A stretch of 32,439 nt of DNA from Merdicola sp905200315 (GTDB lineage: Bacteria; Bacillota; Clostridia; TANB77; CAG-508), in the NCBI GenBank assembly GCA_902461935.1, contig CABPZP010000018.1, positions 1-32,439 on the forward strand, read 5' to 3'. The stretch's first letter is position 1. Every line of letters starts with the position of its first letter. The notes below the pieces were generated by a model, which saw only the letters and a list, made by a program, of their open reading frames with translations, was not told where the DNA came from and ran no database searches. Position numbers and translations under genes: made by a program. Below are positions 1-7,207 of this stretch, piece by piece.

Positions 1-85
1 AAAGAATTTTGAAGAATGCCGGAAAGGTCCCCACTTGCCTCGCGAAATTTGATCTTAATTATTATTTTGTCATTGAATAATAATT
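1..85. other. Unassigned GC-richer left edge and AT palindrome
   Basis: Bases 1-50 are clearly richer in GC than the rest of the window, and no convincing protein reads through them: one frame is open to about base 80 but uses codons (GTC, CCC, CTC, GCG) unlike the neighbouring genes. This suggests the 3' end of a structural RNA or of an upstream gene. A perfect 10-bp AT-only inverted repeat (57-66 with 76-85) follows without a T tract. In many Firmicutes dnaX precedes ybaB, but I cannot recognise a DnaX C-terminus here. Confidence 0.25.
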
Positions 86-145
86 GTCAGACGTTGACTT
101 TCTTGTATAAAATAATCAATAAAAATAAAAAGGAGGAATTATAAA

Positions 146-484
146 ATGGCAAGAAGAGGAGGATTTCAAGGAGGAAATTTTGGAGGAATGAATATTAATA
201 ATTTAATGAAAGAGGCTAAGAAAATGCAAGCAGACTTAGAAAAATCTCAAGCAGAAATAACAGCAAAGGATTTTGATGCAACAGCTGGTGGAGGTGCAGT
301 TTCTGTAAAAGTTTCTGGAGCTAAAGTAATTAAAGAAATAAAAATAAAAAAAGAAGTTGTTGACCCAGAGGATGTAGAAATGCTAGAAGATTTAATTTTA
401 ACATGTGTTAACGAAGCTTTAAGAAAAGTTGATAGTGCTACAAACCAAGCAATGGGACAATTTAATATACCAGGATTAATGTAA
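146..484 (+). CDS. YbaB/EbfC family nucleoid-associated protein
   Basis: A 112-aa protein of the YbaB/EbfC family, small dimeric DNA-binding proteins of the nucleoid that are almost always encoded next to recR. A Gly/Arg/Phe-rich N-terminus of about 15 residues is followed by the typical NINNLMKEAKKMQADLEK helix, the G-G-G-A-V turn with a beta strand near residues 50-65, and a C-terminal helix with the L-x-D-L-I-L-x-x-x-N-E-A pattern. A strong RBS (AAGGAGG) lies 8 bases before the ATG. recR follows after 14 bases, so they are probably cotranscribed. Family and context agree, so confidence is high. Confidence 0.93.
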   Translation: MARRGGFQGGNFGGMNINNLMKEAKKMQADLEKSQAEITAKDFDATAGGGAVSVKVSGAKVIKEIKIKKEVVDPEDVEMLEDLILTCVNEALRKVDSATNQAMGQFNIPGLM

Positions 485-498
485 TTTAGGAGAAAAAA

Positions 499-1098
499 AT
501 GTCAATTTATTCACCATCAATAGAAAAATTAATAGAAGCATTTGAAAGATTACCTAGCATAGGACATAAAACTGCTGCTAGACTTGCTTTTCATATGCTT
601 AATAGTTCAGAAGAAGAAATAAATAACTTTGTAAATGCAATAACAAATGCTAAGAAAAATTTAAAATATTGTTCAAAATGTTTTAACATTTCAGATACAG
701 ATCCATGTATAATTTGCTCAAATCCAAAAAGAGATGAAAGTATTATATGTGTTGTAGAAGATGTAAGAGATATTATAGCAATGGAAAGAACACACGAATT
801 TAATGGAGTTTACCATGTATTACATGGTTCTATATCTCCAATGAATGGAGTAGGACCAGATGATATAAAGGTAAAAGAATTATTGGCAAGACTTACAGAT
901 GGAAAAGTAAAAGAAATAATTCTTGCAACAAACCCTAGAGTAGAGGGAGAGGCAACAGCTATGTATTTATCTAAACTAATAAAACCTTTAGGAATAAAAG
1001 TAACAAGAATTGCAAGAGGAATACCTGTTGGAGGAGACTTAGAATATACAGACGAAATAACACTTATGCAAGCCTTAGAAGGAAGAAGAGAATTATAA
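499..1098 (+). CDS. recR: Recombination mediator protein RecR
   Basis: A 199-aa protein of full family length. RecR acts with RecO and RecF to load RecA on gapped single-stranded DNA. Visible parts in order are the helix-hairpin-helix (about residues 8-30, with LPSIGHKTAARLAFH), a Cys4 zinc-binding site (C58, C61, C70, C73), a Toprim domain starting near residue 80 with VVEDVRDIIAME, and the conserved C-terminal ARGIPVGGDLEYTDEITL-type segment. RBS AGGAG precedes the ATG. It forms an operon with ybaB and ends 1 base before the stop of a convergent small ORF. Confidence 0.97.
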   Translation: MSIYSPSIEKLIEAFERLPSIGHKTAARLAFHMLNSSEEEINNFVNAITNAKKNLKYCSKCFNISDTDPCIICSNPKRDESIICVVEDVRDIIAMERTHEFNGVYHVLHGSISPMNGVGPDDIKVKELLARLTDGKVKEIILATNPRVEGEATAMYLSKLIKPLGIKVTRIARGIPVGGDLEYTDEITLMQALEGRREL

Positions 1099-1099
1099 T

Positions 1100-1267
1100 T
1101 TATAAACAAGAAGAATCATCATTTTCTAAAGCAATAATTGCAAGGTTATCTCCTAATGCTGTAAAAAAAGCTGCAAGAGTGCCAATTTCCTGAGGTGTTT
1201 TACCCTGACTTATAGCAATAGAAAGAGAACTAGCAAGTGCTATTAATTCACAATTAGAAAAATTCAT
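1100..1267 (-). CDS. Small conserved-looking hypothetical protein, 55 aa
   Basis: An open frame on the reverse strand fills the gap between recR and truA. It begins MNFSNCELIALASSLSIAIS and continues with a Gln-Gly-Lys turn (QGKTPQEIGTLAAFFTALGD) into a second hydrophobic helix, ending with an acidic Ser/Cys tail. The two-helix layout with a short turn resembles small proteins annotated with domains of unknown function in Clostridia, but I cannot name the family with certainty. A weak RBS (GGTG) lies 8 bases before the ATG. Convergent with recR. It might be a chance ORF, but its composition is protein-like and it occupies the whole gap. Confidence 0.6.
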   Translation of the reverse strand: MNFSNCELIALASSLSIAISQGKTPQEIGTLAAFFTALGDNLAIIALENDDSSCL

Positions 1268-1328
1268 ATACAACACCAGTATATAGTATTAAAATTTATA
1301 AAAATGTGTGTATTAACTGAGGTATGAA

Positions 1329-2072
1329 ATGAGAAATATTAAATTAACAATAATGTATGATGGAAAAGATTTTAATGGTTGGCAAAAACAACCTAATAAA
1401 CTAAATATTCAAGGAACAATAGAAAAGGTTCTTTCTGAAATGACAGGAGAAGAAATTGAACTTAATGCTTCTGGTAGAACGGATGCAGGTGTACATAGTT
1501 TTGGACAAGTTGCTAATTTTAAAACAAATAGTAAAATTCCAATAGAAAAGTTTCCAATTGCTATTAATTCAAAAATAAAAAAATCTATTGTAATTACAAA
1601 TGCGGAGGAAGTAGAAGAAAGATTTCATAGTAGATATAATTGTAAGAGGAAAACATATAGATATGTAATAGACAATTCAGAATTTCCAACACCTATCTAT
1701 AGATATTTAGAATATCATATACCAAATAAATTAAATATAGAAGCAATGAAAAATGCAGCGAAATATTTTGAAGGAGAACACGATTTTAAAGCTTTTAAAT
1801 CTAGTGGTACAAGCAGTAAAAGTAGTGTAAGAACAATTTATAAAGCAGAAGTTAAAAAAGCAGAAAATAACAGAATTTATATAGAATTAACAGGAAATGG
1901 CTTTTTATATAATATGGTTAGAATAATATCTGGAACATTAGTTGAAGTGGGTCTAGGAAAAATAAAACCAGAAGAAATTAAAAATATAATAGAAAGTAAG
2001 GATAGACAAAAGGCAGGTAAAACATTACCAGCTCATGGTTTATATTTAATGAATGTAAATTATAAAAATTAA
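1329..2072 (+). CDS. truA: tRNA pseudouridine(38-40) synthase TruA
   Basis: A 247-aa enzyme that converts uridine to pseudouridine at positions 38-40 of the tRNA anticodon arm. The N-terminal strand MRNIKLTIMYDGKDFNGWQ is typical. The catalytic motif SGRTDAGVHSFGQVANF is present with the catalytic Asp at residue 52. The second half carries the family motifs KRKTYRYVI, FEGEHDFKAF and GNGFLYNMVRII. Length equals the usual ~245 aa. RBS GAGG sits 7 bases before the ATG. It appears monocistronic, with a probable sporulation-type promoter starting just after its stop for the next gene. Confidence 0.96.
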   Translation: MRNIKLTIMYDGKDFNGWQKQPNKLNIQGTIEKVLSEMTGEEIELNASGRTDAGVHSFGQVANFKTNSKIPIEKFPIAINSKIKKSIVITNAEEVEERFHSRYNCKRKTYRYVIDNSEFPTPIYRYLEYHIPNKLNIEAMKNAAKYFEGEHDFKAFKSSGTSSKSSVRTIYKAEVKKAENNRIYIELTGNGFLYNMVRIISGTLVEVGLGKIKPEEIKNIIESKDRQKAGKTLPAHGLYLMNVNYKN

Positions 2073-2077
2073 TAATT

Positions 2078-2106
2078 CACAATAAAAATAGATTATTCAT
2101 AAAATA
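2078..2106 (+). promoter_or_regulatory. Candidate mother-cell sigma (SigK/SigE-like) promoter
   Basis: A CAC/ACA element (2078-2081) and a CATAAAATA box (2098-2106) are separated by 16-17 bases, which fits the Bacillus SigK consensus AC-N16/17-CATAnnnTA. It lies 31 bases before the ATG of the Asn/Cys-rich protein gene. The match is by eye only, and AT-rich DNA gives false hits, so this is a suggestion. Confidence 0.35.
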
Positions 2107-2136
2107 TAGTAAAAACTCTGAAAGGAGGATATATTT

Positions 2137-2769
2137 ATGAATAATTTATTAATATTTTTAGCAATTCCATTTTTAGTTATCGTAGTTGCTATTGCACTTC
2201 AAAAATTACTTAAAAATCCGTTACTTATATCATTAATAGTATTTGCAGTATTTTTAGTTGTAGCATTTGCTATAGGAAATTTAAATTATATAGTTGCAGG
2301 AATTATATATGCAATAATTGCTTATTTAGCAGCAGTTATATCATGTATTATTTGTAAGATTTGTAGAAAATTTAATTGCAGTTGTTTTTATGGAGGCAGA
2401 AATAATACAGAAACAGAAGTACTTTCTGCAACATCTCCAATTGCAATAAGTAACTGTAATTGTGGAAATAATAGTGCATCTGCTAGTGCAAATGCTAATA
2501 ATGGACTTATAACATTAAATGGAAATCAAGCGGTTGTAAGTAGTTGTAATTGCCAAACAAATAATCCATCTGCAAATGCATTAGCAGGAAATTCTTTTGT
2601 AAATAGCAGTTGTAATTGTGGATGTAACAATAACAGGCCTGCAACGCAAAGTGATATAAATAATGTACTAGATGCAATAAGTGATTTAAGTGATAGTATA
2701 AGTAATAACTGTAATTGCAATAATAATAGTAATTGTGGATGTAATTTTAGAAATAGATGTTATAGATAG
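2137..2769 (+). CDS. Asn/Cys-rich protein with N-terminal membrane segments
   Basis: A 210-aa protein I do not recognise. Residues 1-80 are very hydrophobic and hold two or three membrane helices (FLAIPFLVIVVAIALQ, LLISLIVFAVFLVVAFAIG, YIVAGIIYAIIAYLAAVI), followed by a short CIICKICRKFNCSC cluster. The rest is a low-complexity tail rich in Asn, Ser, Ala and Cys, with repeated NCNC, SCNC and NCGC units about every 25-40 residues. The Cys pairs could bind metal or form disulfide cross-links. An AAAGGAGG RBS and a SigK-like promoter upstream suggest a spore-coat or cortex-associated membrane protein, which is inference only. rqcP starts 11 bases after it. Confidence 0.75.
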   Translation: MNNLLIFLAIPFLVIVVAIALQKLLKNPLLISLIVFAVFLVVAFAIGNLNYIVAGIIYAIIAYLAAVISCIICKICRKFNCSCFYGGRNNTETEVLSATSPIAISNCNCGNNSASASANANNGLITLNGNQAVVSSCNCQTNNPSANALAGNSFVNSSCNCGCNNNRPATQSDINNVLDAISDLSDSISNNCNCNNNSNCGCNFRNRCYR

Positions 2770-2780
2770 AAGGAGAAAAA

Positions 2781-3017
2781 ATGAGATTAGATAAATTTTT
2801 AAAAGTATCAAGAGTAATAAAAAGAAGAACTGTTGCAAACGAAATAGCAGACAAAGGAAGAGTTGCAGTTAACGGTAAAACTGTAAAACCAAGCTATGAG
2901 GTTAAAGTAGGGGATATAGTAGAAATACAATTTGGAGAAAAAATTTCAAAATTTGAAATAATAAATATACCGAAAGTACAAACAAAAGATATGCCAGAAA
3001 TGATAAAATTATTGTAA
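2781..3017 (+). CDS. rqcP: Ribosome quality-control S4-domain protein RqcP (YabO)
   Basis: A 78-aa protein consisting of one S4 RNA-binding domain (MRLDKFLKVSRVIKRRTVAN, then DKGRVAVNGK and VGDIVEIQFG). It matches the Hsp15/YabO family, whose Bacillus member RqcP works with RqcH on stalled 50S subunits to add poly-alanine tails. RBS AGAAGGAG lies 8 bases before the ATG. The intergenic distance to the gene upstream is only 11 bases, so it may be read from that promoter as well. A bidirectional terminator follows at once. The family is clear; the RqcP role is transferred from Bacillus. Confidence 0.9.
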   Translation: MRLDKFLKVSRVIKRRTVANEIADKGRVAVNGKTVKPSYEVKVGDIVEIQFGEKISKFEIINIPKVQTKDMPEMIKLL

Positions 3018-3019
3018 AA

Positions 3020-3046
3020 AAATAAAGGCCAAAAGCCTTTATTTTT
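3020..3046. terminator. Bidirectional intrinsic terminator
   Basis: A stem AAATAAAGGC / GCCTTTATTT with a 5-base loop and A and T tracts on the two sides lies between convergent rqcP and the XRE regulator gene. It overlaps the stop codon of the reverse-strand gene. Confidence 0.85.
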
Positions 3047-3368
3047 CACTTTCTACAACAGTTTTTGCAAGGTTGTAAATTAATTTTAATTGTTCTGGAT
3101 TGCATTTTTCTAACAATTCTTGAAAATCTTTGTTTAAGTAATTTTTAGAATCCTCAGAAGTTCCAGAAAGTAAATATCCTTCGGATACATCTAAAATAGA
3201 ACATAACTGTTGTAATCTTTTTAAATTAATATGAGAACTACCACGTTCTATTCTACTTAAAAATGCAACAGAAACATCTAATTTTTCTGCTATATTTTCT
3301 TGAGTAAGTTGTTTTTCTAATCTAGCTTTTTTAATTCTTTCTCCCATAATATTGTAATCAATTGCCAT
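3039..3368 (-). CDS. XRE-family (Cro/C1-type) transcriptional regulator
   Basis: A 109-aa DNA-binding protein. Residues 8-68 form an HTH_3 domain: GERIKKARLEKQLTQENIAEKL, the recognition helix VSVAFLSRIERG, then a closing helix LKRLQQLCSILDVSEGYLL. The remaining 40 residues (KDFQELLEKCNPEQLKLIYNL) form a small C-terminal helical part of the kind found in clostridial and Enterococcus-type regulators. RBS GAGGTGAT is well placed before the ATG. A perfect 17-bp palindrome upstream (3390-3406) is a good autoregulatory operator candidate. Targets are unknown; the divergent microprotein gene is the nearest one. Confidence 0.9.
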   Translation of the reverse strand: MAIDYNIMGERIKKARLEKQLTQENIAEKLDVSVAFLSRIERGSSHINLKRLQQLCSILDVSEGYLLSGTSEDSKNYLNKDFQELLEKCNPEQLKLIYNLAKTVVESEK

Positions 3369-3389
3369 TTTATCACCTCTTAAAGTTTA

Positions 3390-3406
3390 GAAAATCAATG
3401 ATTTTC
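3390..3406. promoter_or_regulatory. Palindromic operator candidate for the XRE regulator
   Basis: GAAAATCA-A-TGATTTTC is a perfect 8-bp inverted repeat with a 1-base spacer, 22-38 bases upstream of the XRE start codon. An outer TTAGAAAAT...ATTTTCTAA pair overlaps it. Size and symmetry fit a dimeric HTH_3 repressor. Confidence 0.5.
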
Positions 3407-3526
3407 CTAATTTTCTAAAATATAGCATTTGAGAGTATAAATTAACAGAAACTACATCATTTATATTTACCAATGAATTAGAAAAAATACATAAATTATA
3501 AAAATGTTAAAAAATTTTTTTGAGCA

Positions 3527-3555
3527 TTGTGTTAAAAATAATAATAGAGTATAAT
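3527..3555 (+). promoter_or_regulatory. SigA-type promoter of the 30-aa microprotein gene
   Basis: TTGTGT (3527-3532), a 17-base spacer and a perfect TATAAT (3550-3555) stand 48 bases upstream of the microprotein ATG. Confidence 0.65.
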
Positions 3556-3602
3556 GTAAGCATCCTTTTCAAAGGAAATCTTTGCGAAAGGAGGTTATAC
3601 AA

Positions 3603-3695
3603 ATGACATCATATGATTTGATTTGGCAGTTGATTGAATTAATTTTGAAAGATAAAGAAATGAAATCAAATGCTGATGACAAAAAGAAAGATTAG
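3603..3695 (+). CDS. 30-aa microprotein
   Basis: A short frame, MTSYDLIWQLIELILKDKEM followed by a charged KSNADDKKKD-type tail, has its own SigA-like promoter, a strong RBS (AAAGGAGG, 8 bases before the ATG) and its own intrinsic terminator 10 bases after the stop. That full set of signals argues that it is a real gene. The first 20 residues can form an amphipathic helix, and the tail is Lys/Asp-rich. I do not recognise the family. It might be a small membrane-associated peptide, a toxin-like peptide or a regulatory peptide, and the divergent XRE regulator could control it. Confidence 0.6.
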   Translation: MTSYDLIWQLIELILKDKEMKSNADDKKKD

Positions 3696-3705
3696 AAATA
3701 ATCGA

Positions 3706-3736
3706 CAAGAGTGTATCGCTAGCACTCTTGTTTTTT
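3706..3736 (+). terminator. Intrinsic terminator of the microprotein gene
   Basis: Stem CAAGAGTG (3706-3713) / CACTCTTG (3723-3730), 9-base loop, then TTTTTT. A 60-bp mobile repeat begins 14 bases after the T tract starts. Confidence 0.85.
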
Positions 3737-3818
3737 ATATTATAGGAAATTCCTGTTTTTGATGTAGGGGTCGGCGTCCCCGACGACCCGGGTGGCGAAG
3801 CCACTTTTTTATATTATA
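3731..3818 (+). mobile_element. Terminator-associated 60-bp palindromic element, copy 1
   Basis: A 60-bp core (3745-3804) is flanked on both sides by the identical 14-mer TTTTTTATATTATA (3731-3744 and 3805-3818), as expected for a target-site duplication. The core holds GGAAATTCC, TGTAGGGGTCGGCGTCC, a GGGTCG/CGACCC stem, and a terminal GTGGC-GAA-GCCAC hairpin that, with the following T tract, forms a new terminator. The core is identical to the copy at 8039-8098. It encodes nothing, so it behaves like a MITE that needs a transposase supplied in trans, or like a REP-type repeat. Confidence 0.75.
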
Positions 3819-3835
3819 AAATCTAATTTTAAATG

Positions 3836-3863
3836 TTGTAGGGGCGTCCTTAAGTCCGCCAGA
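3836..3863 (+). repeat. Degenerate GTAGGGGCG palindromic repeat
   Basis: TGTTGTAGGGGCG followed by TCCTTAAGTCCGCC is a decayed relative of the GTTGTAGGGGCGGAC family listed elsewhere. Confidence 0.5.
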
Positions 3864-3898
3864 AGGTAAAAATATAATATTTGTTAAATATTTTACAT

Positions 3899-3970
3899 AA
3901 AAAAAGAACTAAGTGTTCGCTATCCACTTAGTTCGGTCATCAAATTAACATCATATAATTGACCTAAGTT
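3899..3970 (-). ncRNA. Candidate small RNA, family member A
   Basis: On the reverse strand TTGACA (4005-4000), a 17-base spacer and TATACT (3982-3977) form a near-consensus promoter. The predicted ~72-nt transcript has a 5' hairpin (GGTCAATTA...TAATTTGATGACC) and ends in a strong terminator, GAACTAAGTG / CACTTAGTTC plus seven U. No ORF with an RBS lies inside. The start of the RNA (ATTTAACTT) and parts of the promoter are shared with the unit at 7961-8030. It could alternatively be an upstream signal of pflB, but orientation and promoter strength favour an independent RNA. Confidence 0.6.
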
Positions 3971-3976
3971 AAATGT

Positions 3977-4005
3977 AGTATACTACTTTTTTTAGTATAT
4001 GTCAA
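3977..4005 (-). promoter_or_regulatory. Near-consensus SigA promoter of small RNA A
   Basis: TTGACA and TATACT with a 17-base spacer on the reverse strand. The -10 box overlaps the palindrome GTAGTATACTAC (3975-3986), a possible operator. Confidence 0.7.
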
Positions 4006-4163
4006 ATTGTAAAAAAAATTCGTTGATATTAATTTTTTATTATTTATTGCTCAAAATTAGGTATATTTTTCTTGTAAATTATTGATGAATTTTGTTGCTA
4101 AAAAAAAGTGATTATGGTAATATAAAAAGTGGAAGGATTATTTACAAAGGAGGAATAAAAATT

Positions 4164-6401
4164 ATGGATTTCAAAGCATGGGAAGGCTTTAATAAATCTG
4201 GAGAATGGACAAAAGAAATTGATGTTAGAGGATTTATAAGATATAACTATACTCCATATGAGGGAGATAGTAGCTTTTTAAAGGGAGCAACAGAGAAAAC
4301 TAAGAAACTTTGGAACGAGGTTTTAGAATTATATAAAAAAGAAAGAGAAGCGGGTGGAGTTTTAGATGCAGATACAAAAACACCATCAGCAATAAATGCA
4401 TATGATGCAGGATATATTAATAAAGAATTAGAAGATATAGTAGGTCTTCAAACAGATAAGCCATTAAAAAGAGCTATTATGCCAAATGGCGGAATACGAA
4501 TTGTAGAAAAATCTTGTGAAGCTTATGGACTTAAAGTAGATGAACAAACAGAATATATTTATCATAATTTAAGAAAAACTCATAATGACGGGGTATTTAG
4601 TGTATATACACCAGATATTAGAGCTGCAAGAAGTTCACATTTAATAACTGGACTTCCAGATGGATATGGTCGTGGAAGAATTATAGGAGATTACAGAAGA
4701 GTTGCTTTATATGGTGTAGATGTTTTAATCGAAGAAAAACAAGAAGAATTAAATATATTAAATGTAGATGATTTTACAGAAGAAGTAATAAGAGAAAGAG
4801 AAGAAATTTCGGAACAAATAAAAGCTTTAAATGACTTAAAGAAAATGGCTGAAAAATATGGATTTGATATATCTGTTCCAGCAACAAATGCAAAAGAAGC
4901 AGTTCAATGGCTGTATTTTGGATATTTAGGTGCAATAAAAGACCAAAATGGTGCTGCTATGAGCTTAGGAAGAACATCAACATTTTTAGATATTTATTTT
5001 GAGAGAGATTTAAAAAATGGAAATCTAACAGAAGAAGAAGCACAAGAAATAATGGACCATTTTGTTATGAAGTTAAGACTTGTAAGGTTTTTAAGAGCAC
5101 CAGAATATAATGAATTATTCAGTGGAGATCCAGTTTGGGTAACAGAAAGTATTGGTGGAATGTGTGTAGATGGAAGAACAATGGTTACAAAAAATTCATT
5201 TAGAATTTTACATACATTAGATAATTTAGGACCAGCGCCAGAGCCAAATCTAACAGTTTTATGGTCTAAAAATTTACCAGAAGGATTTAAAAAATTCTGT
5301 GCAGATATTTCAATAAGAACATCTTCAATACAATATGAAAATGATGATTTAATGAGATTAACATTAGGAGATGACTATGGAATTGCTTGTTGTGTTTCTG
5401 CAATGGAAATAGGAAAACAAATGCAATTTTTTGGTGCAAGAGCAAACCTAGCAAAAGCACTTTTATATACAATAAATGGTGGTAGAGACGAAAATTCTGG
5501 AAAACAAATAACACCAAAATTTGAGCCAATTACTTCAGAATATTTAGATTATAACGAAGTAGCTGAAAAATTTAGTACAATGATGGATTATGTTGCAAAA
5601 ATATATATTAAAGCATTAAATGCTATTCATTATATGCATGATAAATATTCATACGAAGCCTTGGAAATGGCTTTACACGATAAAGATATAAAAAGAACAA
5701 TGGCATGTGGAATTGCAGGTCTTTCAGTTGTTGTAGATTCCTTATCTGCTATAAAATATGCAAAAGTTAAAGTTATAAGAGATGAAACAGGTTTAGCAGT
5801 AGATTATAAAATAGAAGGTGACTTTCCTAAATATGGAAATGATGATGATAGAGTAGATGAAATTGCTATAGGTATTGTAAAAACATTTATGAAAAAGTTA
5901 GAAAGATACCAAACATATAGAAATTCAAAACATACATTATCTATATTAACAATAACATCAAATGTTGTTTATGGAAAAGCAACAGGAAATACACCAGATG
6001 GAAGAAGAGCTGGAGAACCATTTGGGCCAGGTGCAAATCCATTACATGGAAGAGATACAAATGGAGCAGTTGCAGTTATGAACACAATTGCAAAACTTCC
6101 TTATGAATATTCAGAAGATGGAATTTCTTATACATTTTCAATAACACCAGGAACATTAGGAAAAGAACAAGAAACAAAAGTTAATAATTTAGTTGGTTTA
6201 TTAGATGGATATTTCATGCAAACAGGTCATCATATAAATGTAAATGTATTTGATAGAGCGTTATTAGAAGATGCAATGGAACATCCAGAAAAATACCCAC
6301 AACTAACAATAAGGGTTTCAGGATATGCTGTAAACTTTATAAAATTAACAAGAGAACAACAATTAGATGTAATACACAGAACAATTCATGAAAGAATGTA
6401 A
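4164..6401 (+). CDS. pflB: Formate C-acetyltransferase (pyruvate formate-lyase)
   Basis: A 745-aa glycyl-radical enzyme of full PFL length that converts pyruvate and CoA to acetyl-CoA and formate in anaerobic metabolism. The adjacent active-site cysteines are seen at C409-C410 in YGIACCVSAMEIGKQ, and the C-terminal glycyl-radical motif RVSGYAVNF has its Gly near residue 720. The N-terminus (MDFKAWEGFNKSGEWTKEID) is typical. The start at 4164 is chosen because it follows an AAAGGAGG RBS; an in-frame ATG at 4092 has no RBS and would add 24 residues foreign to the family. pflA lies downstream after a hairpin, giving the usual pflB-pflA unit. No clear redox operator was seen upstream. Confidence 0.97.
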   Translation: MDFKAWEGFNKSGEWTKEIDVRGFIRYNYTPYEGDSSFLKGATEKTKKLWNEVLELYKKEREAGGVLDADTKTPSAINAYDAGYINKELEDIVGLQTDKPLKRAIMPNGGIRIVEKSCEAYGLKVDEQTEYIYHNLRKTHNDGVFSVYTPDIRAARSSHLITGLPDGYGRGRIIGDYRRVALYGVDVLIEEKQEELNILNVDDFTEEVIREREEISEQIKALNDLKKMAEKYGFDISVPATNAKEAVQWLYFGYLGAIKDQNGAAMSLGRTSTFLDIYFERDLKNGNLTEEEAQEIMDHFVMKLRLVRFLRAPEYNELFSGDPVWVTESIGGMCVDGRTMVTKNSFRILHTLDNLGPAPEPNLTVLWSKNLPEGFKKFCADISIRTSSIQYENDDLMRLTLGDDYGIACCVSAMEIGKQMQFFGARANLAKALLYTINGGRDENSGKQITPKFEPITSEYLDYNEVAEKFSTMMDYVAKIYIKALNAIHYMHDKYSYEALEMALHDKDIKRTMACGIAGLSVVVDSLSAIKYAKVKVIRDETGLAVDYKIEGDFPKYGNDDDRVDEIAIGIVKTFMKKLERYQTYRNSKHTLSILTITSNVVYGKATGNTPDGRRAGEPFGPGANPLHGRDTNGAVAVMNTIAKLPYEYSEDGISYTFSITPGTLGKEQETKVNNLVGLLDGYFMQTGHHINVNVFDRALLEDAMEHPEKYPQLTIRVSGYAVNFIKLTREQQLDVIHRTIHERM

Positions 6402-6410
6402 TTTAAAATA

Positions 6411-6443
6411 GCTCCATTTTGCTTAAAAATTGCGAAATGGAGC
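6411..6443 (+). terminator. Hairpin between pflB and pflA
   Basis: GCTCCATTT (6411-6419) pairs perfectly with AAATGGAGC (6435-6443) around a short loop. No U tract follows, so it is more likely a processing or attenuation hairpin that lowers pflA expression or stabilises the pflB message than a full terminator. Confidence 0.55.
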
Positions 6444-6472
6444 AAATTTAATAAATATAGGTGGAAAGAATT

Positions 6473-7195
6473 ATGCAAGATAAAAATATGGGATATATCC
6501 ATTCCTTTGAAAGCTTGGGAGCTTTAGATGGACCAGGAATTAGATTTGTGATATTTATGCAAGGTTGTCATATGAAGTGTAAATATTGTCAAAATAGAGA
6601 TACATGGCCTACAAACTGTGGAAAACAATATTCTACAGATGAAGTTATACACAAAATTTTAAAATATAAAAATTATTTTATTGCATCTAATGGAGGAGTT
6701 ACTTTTAGTGGAGGAGAACCTTTATTACAACCAAAATTTTTAATAGATGTATGTACAAGGTTGAAACAAGAAAATATTAATGTTACAATAGATACATCCG
6801 GAAATTTAGAATTAACCGAAGATATAAAAAAAGTAATAAATTTAGCGGATTTATTCTTATTAGATATAAAATGTATAAATGAAGAAATTTGTAAAGATTT
6901 AATAGGATTTTCTAACAAAAAGGAATTAGCATTTGCTAAATATTTAAGTGGAAATAATAAAAAAATGTGGATAAGACAAGTGCTAGTACCAGGCTATACG
7001 GATAAAAAAGATGATTTAGAAAAATTAAAAGAATTTATAAAATCTTTAAAAACAGTAGAAAAAGTTGAAATATTGCCATATCACGATATGGGTAAACATA
7101 AATGGAAAGAATTAGGTTTAAAATATGAATTAGAAAATGTTAAAATACCAACTGAAGAAGATGTAGAAAATGCTAAAAAAATACTTGGAATATAA
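6473..7195 (+). CDS. pflA: Pyruvate formate-lyase activating enzyme
   Basis: A 240-aa radical-SAM enzyme that installs the glycyl radical on PflB using SAM and a 4Fe-4S cluster. The CxxxCxxC cluster site is at C32, C36 and C39 (GCHMKCKYCQN). The SAM-binding GGE motif is in GGVTFSGGEPLLQP, and the middle strand DLFLLDIKCI and the LPYHDMGKHKWKELG segment near the end are typical of PflA. The ATG at 6473 is preferred over an in-frame GTG at 6461, because the GTG lies inside the RBS (AGGTGG). It is linked to pflB 71 bases upstream. Confidence 0.96.
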   Translation: MQDKNMGYIHSFESLGALDGPGIRFVIFMQGCHMKCKYCQNRDTWPTNCGKQYSTDEVIHKILKYKNYFIASNGGVTFSGGEPLLQPKFLIDVCTRLKQENINVTIDTSGNLELTEDIKKVINLADLFLLDIKCINEEICKDLIGFSNKKELAFAKYLSGNNKKMWIRQVLVPGYTDKKDDLEKLKEFIKSLKTVEKVEILPYHDMGKHKWKELGLKYELENVKIPTEEDVENAKKILGI

Positions 7196-7207
7196 ATGGA
7201 GGAATAA

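Noticed and set aside
1..50. Signal recognition particle RNA end
   Set aside because: The conserved GGAAGCAGC-type apical loop and its context are not visible; similarity to any SRP RNA end could not be supported.
4092..4163. Upstream in-frame start of pflB at 4092
   Set aside because: No RBS, and the 24 extra residues do not look like PFL; the ATG at 4164 follows AAAGGAGG.
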